DNA from: Arthrobacter_D sp015752045
GTDB lineage: Bacteria > Actinomycetota > Actinomycetes > Actinomycetales > Micrococcaceae
DNA: 64,000 nucleotides
NCBI RefSeq assembly: GCF_015752045.1
Contig: NZ_JADOUS010000002.1
Span: 310,001 to 374,000 of the forward strand
Reading direction: 5' to 3'
Below are positions 1 to 7,690 of this stretch, piece after piece. The translations under genes and the position numbers were made by a program. The notes beneath the pieces were generated by a model that saw only the letters and a program-made list of their open reading frames with translations, searched no databases and was not told where the DNA came from. Position 1 is the stretch's first letter; every line of letters starts with the position of its first letter.

Positions 1-1959
1 CGGCACGGCCGAGAGGACGTACGGCAGGTACAGCGCGACGACGGGCAGCAGCGTCCACCACAGGGGGCGCGCCCGCTTCCCGCCGACGATCAGGGCGACG
101 ACCAGCCCGGCCACGGCGAAGGCGCCGAGGGAGGGCGCCGAGGCCGAGGCCACGGCGAGGACGAGCCCGGCGGCGGCGCCAGCGGTCCAGCTGCGGGTCC
201 CGTTGATGCCCGGTCGCAGGATCCCGTCCGGCACTGTGCGGGAGGTCACCGCGCCCCCGACCGCCCGGACGACCCCCAGCAGGGCCAGGGGAAGGAGGAT
301 GTGGGCGAGCAGCGCGCCGAGGCGGCCCTGGCCGAGGGCCACCTGGAGGGCGGGCGCCGCGCCCCAGAAGAAAGCAGCCCAGAGGCGCAGCCCGCGGGAC
401 CGCGTCAGGGCGCCGGCCGCGAACCACGCGGTCAGGCCGGCGAGGGGAAGCGCGCAGACCAGGGTGACGACGACGGCCGTGTTCGCCGAGCCGAGGCCCA
501 GCAGGGAGAGCATCCACAGAACATAGGCGAACGGCGACCCGTGGGCGGGGAACCCGGTCCCCAGGCCCACCCACCATGCCGTCGCACTGTCCCAGGCGGC
601 CCCCGGGGTCGCGGCGACCGGCAGCAGCGCCCCGCCGGCGACGGCCGGGGCCCCGACAAGGCGGTGGAGGCCCAGGAGCGCGGCGGCGAGCAGCACCACG
701 ACGGCGAGGACCGCCCCGGACCCGATCCAGAGTCGCGCCGGGGTGGACAGTGCGGCGAAGTCGTCGTTGCTGTCCCCCGACGGGATGTACTCCTCCGCCC
801 GCTGCAGCGCATCCTGACCGGTGGACGCGCCGCGCGAGGTGAACGCGTCGATGACCGACCGGCGGTGGGACCACACCTCGCGGCGGGACGTGATGAGCGG
901 GCGCACCACGGACCGCGGGCGGCGTCGGCTCCGGGCGGCGGAGCGGCGGGACCGCCAGAGGTGGAACGGCCGGCCGACACCGGCGAGGCTGCCGAGCAGC
1001 TGGCCCGTGCCATGCGCCGGGTCCTTCGCGAGGAGACCGAGGAGCAGCCGGGCCAGGCCGCCGAGGACCGCGCCGACGGCGAGGAAGGGCACGGACGGGG
1101 CGGCGGCGTGCTTGAGCCGCAGGTACACCTCGGCGGCCCGCGCGCCGTGCGCCGTGGACACCGGGTGCGGCCTGGACCGCGCGTGACGCAGCACTGCCCT
1201 CGGCACCACCACCACGCGGTGGCCTGCGAGGCGGTTCCGCCAGCACAGGTCGACGTCGTCGCCCACGCCGTGGAGGGCCGGGTCGAAGCCGCCGAGGGCG
1301 TCCCACACGTCCCGGCGCACCAGCATCCCGGCGGAATTGACGGCGAAGACGTCGCTCCGCGCGTCGTACTGCCCCTGGTCGTGCTCGTCGACATCGATCA
1401 GCGTGAGCCGCTCCGCCCACCGGCTGACGGACAGTCCGACGTCCACGAGTTCACGGCGATCGTCCCAGGCCACCTGCTTCGCGCCCGCCACGGTGACCGA
1501 CGGGGCGCGCTCGACGGCGAGGAGCAGTTCGGCGAGCGCCCCGGGTTCGGGTGCGGAGTCGTCGTGGAGGAGCCACAGCCAGTCGTGGTGGCCCTCCCCG
1601 GACCCGCGGTAGGGCGGTATCTCGGCGACCGCGGTCCGCACGGCGGTTCCGAACCCCGCCCGGGCGGGAGCTCCGACCACGGGGCTGCCGGCCGGGAGCA
1701 AGAGCTGGAGGAGGGACGCCGAATCGTCGGTCGATCCGGTGTCGACACCGACACAGAGATCGGCCGCGCGGGTCTGGCGTCCGAGGGCTTCCAGGGTTGC
1801 CGGAAGATACTCGCCATCGTCGTGGGCTACGACGACGGCGGTGACGCGGAGGTGCTGCTGAATCAGACTGCTCGCTTCCGCAACCTGCGGCGCTCCCGCT
1901 CGGACAGACCACCCCAGATACCGAAGCGCTCGTCGTTCTCCAGCGCGTACTCGAGGCAT
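1..1959 (-). CDS. Family 2 glycosyltransferase with C-terminal membrane region (partial, cut by left edge)
   Basis: The minus-strand frame stays open from about 1959 to base 1 and has no stop in the window. The first ~300 residues form a GT-A glycosyltransferase domain: TAVVVAHDDGEYLP strand, a VGVDTGSTDD segment, an acidic LLHDDSAP (DXD-like) motif and the acceptor-side GVGDDVDLCWRNRLAGH. Several hydrophobic segments follow (for example residues encoded around 720-600 and 500-60), so the protein is membrane-anchored and probably moves sugars onto a lipid-linked envelope polymer. The start is uncertain. No ATG, GTG or TTG lies between the whiB stop and the conserved VTAVVV segment; the first usable one is the ATG at 1959, inside whiB, giving a 97-base overlap. 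A non-standard start nearer 1880 is possible. The place next to whiB matches the mycobacterial wbbL-whiB2 neighbourhood. The substrate cannot be read from the sequence. Confidence 0.85.
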   Translation of the reverse strand, partial: MPRVRAGERRALRYLGWSVRAGAPQVAEASSLIQQHLRVTAVVVAHDDGEYLPATLEALGRQTRAADLCVGVDTGSTDDSASLLQLLLPAGSPVVGAPARAGFGTAVRTAVAEIPPYRGSGEGHHDWLWLLHDDSAPEPGALAELLLAVERAPSVTVAGAKQVAWDDRRELVDVGLSVSRWAERLTLIDVDEHDQGQYDARSDVFAVNSAGMLVRRDVWDALGGFDPALHGVGDDVDLCWRNRLAGHRVVVVPRAVLRHARSRPHPVSTAHGARAAEVYLRLKHAAAPSVPFLAVGAVLGGLARLLLGLLAKDPAHGTGQLLGSLAGVGRPFHLWRSRRSAARSRRRPRSVVRPLITSRREVWSHRRSVIDAFTSRGASTGQDALQRAEEYIPSGDSNDDFAALSTPARLWIGSGAVLAVVVLLAAALLGLHRLVGAPAVAGGALLPVAATPGAAWDSATAWWVGLGTGFPAHGSPFAYVLWMLSLLGLGSANTAVVVTLVCALPLAGLTAWFAAGALTRSRGLRLWAAFFWGAAPALQVALGQGRLGALLAHILLPLALLGVVRAVGGAVTSRTVPDGILRPGINGTRSWTAGAAAGLVLAVASASAPSLGAFAVAGLVVALIVGGKRARPLWWTLLPVVALYLPYVLSAVP

Positions 1960-2453
1960 TCGGACTTCACGATGCAGGAGCCGCAGACCTTCTTGGCGTC
2001 GCGGGTCGAGCCGCCCTTCTCCGGGAAGAAGGCCTCGGGGTCGGTCTGCGCGCACAGCGCGTCAGCCTGCCAGGACAGTTCGCCGTCGTCGTCGATGTTG
2101 CCCGGCGCGATCGGGGACCCGATCCAGGTGGGCCTGCCGGCGGGCGCCGACTGCGGCCGCGCGTCCTCCTGCACCTCGGGCAGGGCCGGGGAGAACTCGG
2201 GGGCGAGGCCCGGAATAACGAGGAGGCTGCTGGGGCCGTCGACGTCGGGAAGCTGCGTGAGTGTCTCGTGGGCGGTGAGGAATGCCGTCGCCTGGTCCCC
2301 GAACGGGGAACGCGTGCCTTCGCGGTAGCGCTCGCCGGCCATCGGATCGGCAGGATCGAGGAACCAGTCGGCGGGAACGCCCCGTGAGCCGTAGCGGGCC
2401 GAAGCCTGCGCCACGATATCCGGTCGTTCCTGTGTGCGTTCTGCCTGCCCCAT
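1863..2453 (-). CDS. whiB: WhiB-family iron-sulfur transcriptional regulator with long N-terminal extension
   Basis: This is a 196-residue protein whose last ~65 residues are a WhiB domain. Four cysteines at about 134, 157, 160 and 166 (C-X22-C-X2-C-X5-C) would hold a 4Fe-4S cluster. The GIWGG turn and a basic tail (SERERRRLRKRAV) for DNA contact follow. WhiB proteins usually work with the sigma factor to control division, redox or differentiation genes. Gene order (glycosyltransferase after it, TIGR03089, LCP and purEK nearby) points to the WhiB2/WhmD branch linked to septation; that is inference. The first ~130 residues are acidic, proline-rich and unlike the usual 80-130-residue family members. 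A shorter protein from an internal start is possible, but the ATG at 2453 is the first in frame. A short inverted repeat lies about 85 bases upstream. Confidence 0.92.
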   Translation of the reverse strand: MGQAERTQERPDIVAQASARYGSRGVPADWFLDPADPMAGERYREGTRSPFGDQATAFLTAHETLTQLPDVDGPSSLLVIPGLAPEFSPALPEVQEDARPQSAPAGRPTWIGSPIAPGNIDDDGELSWQADALCAQTDPEAFFPEKGGSTRDAKKVCGSCIVKSECLEYALENDERFGIWGGLSERERRRLRKRAV

Positions 2454-2537
2454 GATCAGCCTTCCCGGTGTCGCCGTTCCAGCATCAGCTCGGGTCGACC
2501 CTCGCGCCCGGCTGCTGGAACAGATCCGTTGCCCTAA

Positions 2538-2551
2538 TTACACGGGTGTAA
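2538..2551. promoter_or_regulatory. Inverted repeat TTACAC-gg-GTGTAA upstream of whiB
   Basis: A perfect 6-base inverted repeat with a 2-base spacer lies in the 258-base divergent region between whiB and the TIGR03089 gene, in an AT-rich patch unlike the flanks. Its size and symmetry suit a dimeric repressor or activator site. The binding protein is unknown. Confidence 0.45.
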
Positions 2552-2711
2552 GACGATTTTCGTCAAGCGGCGGGGTGAATCTTATAGAGTCGGAGCCGGA
2601 CAATCACGAGCGCCACGCCGCCTGGACTACCTGTCTTCGTCGGCGCGTCGGCGCGTAGTCACTACTTGTATCGACGCGGAAAATCGACCATCGAGGCGGA
2701 AGAGGCCCATC

Positions 2712-3530
2712 ATGCCACAGACACCAACACAGCTCCTGACAAGGATGCGGTCCGTCAGTCCCACCTCCCCGCGCCTGGTCTGGCACGGCAGGGAAGGCCG
2801 CATCGAGCTGTCCGGGCGCGTCTTCGACAACTGGGTCGCCAAGAGCTCGAACCTCCTCGTCGACGAGCTCGACGCCGCCGGCGGGACGACCGTCGCCGTC
2901 GACCTGCCGGTTCACTGGAAGACGCTCGCCCTCGTCTTCGCCTGCTGGCAGGTGGGCGCCGTCGTCGTCCTGGAGGACGACGACGTCCGGTCCGCCGCGA
3001 CCGTCGGCACGTCCGCCGACGCCGACATCGTGCTGTCCTCGCAGGCCGGCGTGGAGGTGGACCCGCCGCGACTGCTGGCCTGCGTGGCCCTCGGCTCCCT
3101 GGCGCTCCGATGGGACGGGACGCTGCCCCGGGGGGCGGTCGACTTCGCGGCCGAGGTGCGGTCCCACGGCGACGTCTTCCTCGACGCAGCGGACGATCCC
3201 GGGGCGGCGTCCGCTCCCCTGGTCCGCACCCCCGGAGGAATGCTGACGGCAGCGGACCTCGTGGACACCCTGGCGCTGCCGGGTGGTCACGGGCGGGGCA
3301 GGGACTCCGCTGCCGGAGCCGCCACCACCGATACCACCAGCACCACCTATACCGATGCCGGGTCGCCGACGCTGCTCCTCGAACCCGGCGTCGGTCTGCT
3401 GCGGGCCCTGTCCGCGGCGCTCGCGGTGTGGGAACGGGACGGGGCACTCGTCCTCGTGGAGGACGGCGTCCCGGTCACCGATCGGATGCTGAGCGGCGAG
3501 AGGGTCACTGACCGGCTGGGGACTGCCTGA
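2712..3530 (+). CDS. TIGR03089 family protein (AMP-binding-like, actinobacterial)
   Basis: A 272-residue protein matching the TIGR03089 family, which resembles only the N-terminal part of acyl-CoA synthetases/AMP-binding enzymes. Recognisable pieces are LVWHGREGRIELSGRVFDNWVAKSSNLL, the counterpart of the N-terminal substrate-entry region, and the WKTLALVFACWQVGAVVV helix. It lacks the P-loop-like and adenylation motifs of the full enzymes, so it is probably not a complete ligase. The biochemical role is unknown. Residues ~195-215 hold a Thr-rich, variable linker (ATTDTTSTTYTDAG). It runs divergently from whiB, and its 3' end overlaps the convergent gtrA gene by 26 bases. The position near LCP and purKE is conserved in actinobacteria (the Rv3268 relation is from memory). 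Confidence 0.85.
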   Translation: MPQTPTQLLTRMRSVSPTSPRLVWHGREGRIELSGRVFDNWVAKSSNLLVDELDAAGGTTVAVDLPVHWKTLALVFACWQVGAVVVLEDDDVRSAATVGTSADADIVLSSQAGVEVDPPRLLACVALGSLALRWDGTLPRGAVDFAAEVRSHGDVFLDAADDPGAASAPLVRTPGGMLTAADLVDTLALPGGHGRGRDSAAGAATTDTTSTTYTDAGSPTLLLEPGVGLLRALSAALAVWERDGALVLVEDGVPVTDRMLSGERVTDRLGTA

Positions 3531-4071
3531 CCTTCTCGGCCCCGGGGGCCGTCGCGGCTGGGTCCGCCGGGTCGGCCTGGCCCGCCTGCGGATGGACGAG
3601 CTCCTGGTCGTGGCTGAACTCCGGGTCCTCGTCGAGTTCGACGTTGAACACCCAGAACCGGTAGGCGACGAAGCGGACGAACGTGGCGAGCACGGTGCCG
3701 AAGACCCCGACGATGAACAGCGGACCCGGCTCGATGACGTCGAACACATACTTGGCGACCCAGACGCAGCCCGCGGCGATGCCCATGCCGATCACGTTGA
3801 TGAAGACGAACATGGCCAGTTCGCGGGCCGGGTTGGGCTGGCGGCGGCGGCGGAAGGTCCAGTAGCGGTTGGCGACCCACGCGAAGATCGTCGCTATGCC
3901 CGCCGAGACGAAGCGCGCCTTGACCTCGCTGCCGCTCATGGGCCCGTGGATCAGGTACCAGTACAGGCCGTTGTCGATGACGAAGGCCACTCCGCCGACC
4001 GCCCCGAATTTTGCCACCTCGCGCCAGAAGATGGAGGCGAGGCCCCTGATCCGATCCATGAGTCCTGCCAC
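3505..4071 (-). CDS. GtrA family membrane protein
   Basis: A small integral membrane protein of the GtrA family, proposed to flip polyprenyl-phosphate-linked sugars or to act with a glycosyltransferase. Four hydrophobic helices are visible: FGAVGGVAFVIDNGLYWYLI, the VSAGIATIFAWVANRYW region, MFVFINVIGMGIAAGCVWV and FIVGVFGTVLATFVRFVAYRFWVF. The family-typical NRYWTF and RFWVF motifs follow helices 2 and 4. The C-terminal ~40 residues are polar and proline/alanine-rich. I chose the GTG at 4071 because GGAGG lies 6 bases before it; ATG at 4059 is the alternative. The frame stays open further upstream to 4284, but that part (Cys/Arg-rich) is not GtrA-like. It converges on the TIGR03089 gene with a 26-base overlap. 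Confidence 0.88.
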   Translation of the reverse strand: MAGLMDRIRGLASIFWREVAKFGAVGGVAFVIDNGLYWYLIHGPMSGSEVKARFVSAGIATIFAWVANRYWTFRRRRQPNPARELAMFVFINVIGMGIAAGCVWVAKYVFDVIEPGPLFIVGVFGTVLATFVRFVAYRFWVFNVELDEDPEFSHDQELVHPQAGQADPADPAATAPGAEKVRQSPAGQ

Positions 4072-4339
4072 TGTCAACCTCCGTGGTCCGATACGAACGC
4101 CGGTACCGCAGGGCATGCTCCCGGCGGACCTGCAGGACAAACCGCGACGGGGCCAGCAGAGCGAGCAACCCAGGCTGACCTTTGCATGGCGCGTTTCGAG
4201 CCATTTTACGGCCTCTTCGCGGCCACCCGTCCCCCACCGGGTTCGAAAACCCCGGTGGCGGTCCGACGACTCCCCGTGAGACACGGCCCGGACTCCTCCG
4301 TCCGACCCGCCGGATGGCCGGGTCCGGCCGCCCCGTGGT

Positions 4340-4345
4340 TACCCT
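4340..4345 (+). promoter_or_regulatory. Candidate -10 element for leaderless purK
   Basis: TACCCT ends 6 bases before the GTG at 4352. That distance would put the transcription start on the start codon. No clear -35 hexamer is visible. Confidence 0.4.
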
Positions 4346-4351
4346 GTAGTG

Positions 4352-5527
4352 GTGACTTTTCCCGTGATAGGCGTCATCGGCGGCGGCCAGCTCGCCCGCA
4401 TGATGGCCGGCCCCGCCGTCGAACTCGGCCTCGAACTCCGCGTCCTTGCAGAGGGCCCCGACGTGTCCGCAGTGGCGGCCGTCGCCCACTCGCAGGTGGG
4501 CGACTACCGCGACCGCGAGACGCTGCGTGCCTTCGCCGCGGGGGTCGACGTCGTCACCTTCGACCACGAGCACGTCCCGGGTGAGCTCCTCGCGGAACTG
4601 GCGGGCGACGGCGTCACCATCCACCCCTCGCCGGCGGCGCTCCGGCACGCCCAGGACAAACTGGTGATGCGGCGGGCCGTGGACCGGCTCGGCCTGCCCA
4701 ACCCGTCGTGGCAGGCGGTGACGGACCCGTCCGACGTCGTGTCCTTCGCGGCCTCGACCGGGTGGCCGGTGGTCCTCAAGACACCCCGCGGCGGATACGA
4801 CGGCAAGGGGGTCCTCGTGCTGTGCGACGCCGCGGCCCTCGAGTCGGCCCGGGACTGGTTCACCGGCGGCGAGCTGCTGGTCGAGCAGTTCGTCCCGTTC
4901 AGCCGTGAATTGTCCGTCCTCGTGGCCCGGCGGCCGTCCGGGGAGGCCGTGGCGTGGCCGGTGGTCGAGTCGATCCAGGTGGACAGCGTGTGCGACGAGG
5001 TGATCGCCCCCGCCCCCGCCCTGGCGGACGATGTCGCCCGCGCCGTCACCGCTGCAGCGCTGCATCTCGCCGAACGCCTCGACGTCACCGGCGTCATGGC
5101 GGTCGAGCTCTTCGAGACCCCCGGGTCCGGACCGGGCTACCTCATCAACGAACTCGCGATGCGCCCGCACAACTCGGGCCACTGGACCATGGACGGCGCC
5201 GTGACCGGCCAGTTCGAACAGCACCTGCGTGCCGTGCTCGACCTCCCCCTGGGATCGACGGCCCCGGTGGCGGAGCACGCCGTCATGAAGAACATCCTCG
5301 GCGGGGTGAACATGGACATCTACGCGGCGTACCCGGCGGCCCTGTCCTCAGGACCGTCCGCTAAAGTGCACTTCTACGGCAAGGACGTGCGTCCCGGCCG
5401 GAAGATCGGCCACGTGAACGCGCTGGCGGCCCGCGGGGAACCGCTGGCCGACGTCCGCGCGAGGGCCACGAGGGTAGCCGCGACACTCCGCGACGGCACC
5501 GGGACACCCTCCACCATCCAGGAATGA
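4352..5527 (+). CDS. purK: 5-(carboxyamino)imidazole ribonucleotide synthase
   Basis: PurK uses ATP and bicarbonate to carboxylate AIR to N5-CAIR in purine synthesis, and its product goes directly to PurE. The protein (~391 residues, usual length) is an ATP-grasp enzyme. It has an N-terminal IGVIGGGQLARMM Rossmann-like loop, the ATP-binding KTPRGGYDGKG glycine loop at ~150-160, and the family signature MRPHNSGHWTMDG near residue 275. Two GTG codons (4349 and 4352) could start it; I prefer 4352 because TACCCT ends 6 bases before it, as in other leaderless-looking genes here. The stop overlaps the purE start as ATGA, so the two are translationally coupled. Confidence 0.97.
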   Translation: MTFPVIGVIGGGQLARMMAGPAVELGLELRVLAEGPDVSAVAAVAHSQVGDYRDRETLRAFAAGVDVVTFDHEHVPGELLAELAGDGVTIHPSPAALRHAQDKLVMRRAVDRLGLPNPSWQAVTDPSDVVSFAASTGWPVVLKTPRGGYDGKGVLVLCDAAALESARDWFTGGELLVEQFVPFSRELSVLVARRPSGEAVAWPVVESIQVDSVCDEVIAPAPALADDVARAVTAAALHLAERLDVTGVMAVELFETPGSGPGYLINELAMRPHNSGHWTMDGAVTGQFEQHLRAVLDLPLGSTAPVAEHAVMKNILGGVNMDIYAAYPAALSSGPSAKVHFYGKDVRPGRKIGHVNALAARGEPLADVRARATRVAATLRDGTGTPSTIQE

Positions 5528-6072
5528 CCGAAGGGAATGCAGTGACGAACGCCCAGGTAGGCCTCGTGATGGGCTCGGACTCCGATTGGCCCGTCATGGA
5601 AGCCGCAGCGGCTGCACTGGCCGAGTTCTCCATCCCCTACGAGGCGGACGTCGTGTCCGCGCACCGCATGCCCGACGTCATGATCGAGTACGGCCGGAGC
5701 GCCCACGAGCGCGGACTCCGGGTCATCATCGCCGGCGCCGGGGGCGCCGCCCACCTTCCGGGCATGCTCGCCTCCGTGACGCCGCTGCCCGTGATCGGCG
5801 TGCCGGTCCCGCTGCGCTACCTCGACGGCATGGACTCGCTCCTGTCGATCGTGCAGATGCCGGCCGGCGTCCCCGTGGCCACCGTGTCCATCGGCGGCGC
5901 CCGCAACGCGGGACTGCTCGCCGTGAGGATGCTCGCCTCCGGCACGGACGAGCAGGCGGCCACCCTGCGCCGCCAGCTCATCGAGTTCGCCGGGGCGCTC
6001 CGGCGGACCGCCGAGGAGAAGGGCAGCGCCCTCCGCTCCCGCATCGCGGAGTCGACGGCGGCCGACGCATGA
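5524..6072 (+). CDS. purE: N5-carboxyaminoimidazole ribonucleotide mutase
   Basis: Class I PurE converts N5-CAIR to 4-carboxy-AIR, the step after PurK. The 182-residue protein has the substrate-binding MGSDSDWPVM loop near the N terminus, the catalytic SAHRMPD motif at ~45-51 and the GAGGAAHLPGM loop at ~75-85. The start ATG overlaps the purK stop (ATGA); a GTG 18 bases downstream (VTNAQVG) is also possible and would give the more typical N terminus. The stop overlaps the next gene's ATG, continuing a tight operon purK-purE-LCP. Confidence 0.97.
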   Translation: MTEGNAVTNAQVGLVMGSDSDWPVMEAAAAALAEFSIPYEADVVSAHRMPDVMIEYGRSAHERGLRVIIAGAGGAAHLPGMLASVTPLPVIGVPVPLRYLDGMDSLLSIVQMPAGVPVATVSIGGARNAGLLAVRMLASGTDEQAATLRRQLIEFAGALRRTAEEKGSALRSRIAESTAADA

Positions 6073-7637
6073 TGACGGCGACGCGCACCAACGGCCACGG
6101 AGCGCGCGGCGCCGGCACCTCCACCGATCCCGTGCGGTACCCGGAGTCCGCTCCGCCCGCGGTCCGCACCAAGCGCGCCTTCGTCCTCCTCGCCCTGACG
6201 CTCGTCCTGCCGGGATCCGCGCAGACCGTCGCCGGGGACCGGCGCCTCGGGCGCAGGGCGCTGCGCACCACGTTCGCCTGCTGGGCGCTCCTGCTCCTGG
6301 GCATCATCCTCGCCGTGACGGACCGGAGCCTCGTCGTCGGCATCGTCACCCACCGCTGGTGGTCGCTGCTGCTGATCGCCGTGCTCCTCGGGATCGCCGT
6401 CGCGTGGGCACTGCTCTTCCTGAACACCCTGCGCCTCATCCGCATCCCCCTGCTCGACCGCGGCATGCGCCCCGTCGTGGCAGGCGCCCTCGCAGTACTC
6501 ATGGTGCTCACCAGCGGATCCCTCGCCTATGGCGCCTACGTCCTCGGGGTGGGCCGCTCGACGGTCGGCTCGATCTTCCAGTCCGGACCGGCCTTCGACC
6601 CCGTCGACGGCCGGTACAACTTCCTCCTCATGGGCGGCGACGCCGGGGAGGACCGCACAGGCCGCAGGCCGGACAGCATCTCGGTGATCAGCGTCGACGC
6701 CGAGACGGGCGCCACCGTCACGTTCAGCATCCCGCGCAACTTCCAGAACGCCCCGTTCTCCGAGGACTCCCCCCTCTGGGAGGTCTACCCCGACGGCTAC
6801 AACTGCGGCGACCCCTGCATCATCAACAGCCTGTACACGGACGTGACGCAGAACTACACGGACCTGTACCCCGAGGCCCAGGATCCGGGCGCCGAGGCGA
6901 TGATGGACGCTGCGAGCGGTGTCCTCGGGATCGAGGTCCAGTCCTACGTCCTCGTCGACATGAACGGCTTCGAGCAACTGGTCGACGCCATGGGCGGGAT
7001 CCGGATCGACGCCGGCGGCTGGGTCCCCATCACGGCCGCCGAGATCCCCGGCACCGATCCGATCCGCCACTACCCGCCGGACGGCTGGATCAAGCCGGGC
7101 GTCCAGACCCTCGACGGCTATCACGCCCTGTGGTATGCCCGGAGCCGCGAGTTCGTCACGGACTACGACCGCATCGCCCGCCAGCAGTGCGTCCAGCAGG
7201 CCATGATCGCCCAGCTGGACCCGGCCACCCTTTTGAGGCGGTTCCAGTCGATCGCCGCCGCCGGCACACAGATCGTCGAGACGGACATCCCGCAGGACCA
7301 GCTGGCCGGCTTCGTCGACCTCGGGCTCAAGGCCCAGGGCCAGGAGACCCGCCGCCTCACGATCGGCCCCCCGGACTTCGGCACACCGGCGGAGAACTTC
7401 GTCACCTATCCCGACATCGACCTCATCCATGCCCGGGTGCAGGAGATGCTCGCGGTCGGTGACCCCGCCGCGGGCGGAGCCCTGCCGCTCGAGCGTGCGG
7501 GACTCGTCGCACGGGTCCCGGAGCAGACCGTCGACGACGGCATCACGGAGGAGTACCTGCAGGAACTCGCGACGATCGGCGACGACCTGACGCTCGGCCA
7601 GCTGCTGTCCGACAACGGGGAATGCTCCCCCGCCTGA
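6069..7637 (+). CDS. LCP (LytR-CpsA-Psr) family cell-wall glycopolymer transferase
   Basis: LCP enzymes move glycopolymers from lipid carriers onto peptidoglycan at the outer membrane face. This 522-residue protein begins with four hydrophobic helices (about residues 35-55, 63-85, 95-120 and 132-155), the multi-pass arrangement seen in many actinobacteria. The LCP catalytic domain follows. Key motifs are NFLLMGGDAG, GRRPDSISVISVD (Arg and Asp that bind pyrophosphate/metal), TFSIPRNFQ, and the late WYARSRE and YDRIARQQ arginine motifs. Cysteines in the YNCGDPC segment may pair outside the cell. ATG 6069 overlaps the purE stop; ATG 6072 is an equal alternative. It lies in the purKE-manA-femX run, consistent with an envelope role. 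Confidence 0.93.
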   Translation: MMTATRTNGHGARGAGTSTDPVRYPESAPPAVRTKRAFVLLALTLVLPGSAQTVAGDRRLGRRALRTTFACWALLLLGIILAVTDRSLVVGIVTHRWWSLLLIAVLLGIAVAWALLFLNTLRLIRIPLLDRGMRPVVAGALAVLMVLTSGSLAYGAYVLGVGRSTVGSIFQSGPAFDPVDGRYNFLLMGGDAGEDRTGRRPDSISVISVDAETGATVTFSIPRNFQNAPFSEDSPLWEVYPDGYNCGDPCIINSLYTDVTQNYTDLYPEAQDPGAEAMMDAASGVLGIEVQSYVLVDMNGFEQLVDAMGGIRIDAGGWVPITAAEIPGTDPIRHYPPDGWIKPGVQTLDGYHALWYARSREFVTDYDRIARQQCVQQAMIAQLDPATLLRRFQSIAAAGTQIVETDIPQDQLAGFVDLGLKAQGQETRRLTIGPPDFGTPAENFVTYPDIDLIHARVQEMLAVGDPAAGGALPLERAGLVARVPEQTVDDGITEEYLQELATIGDDLTLGQLLSDNGECSPA

Positions 7638-7690
7638 CCCCGCAGTGGCCGCCTCCCGACGATCAACCCGACCATCCCAAGGACCTGACG

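Noticed and set aside
301..2328. A 675-codon open frame on the plus strand
   Set aside because: It runs antisense to the glycosyltransferase and whiB. Its residues are Arg/Gly/Pro-rich without any domain, a typical effect of high G+C.
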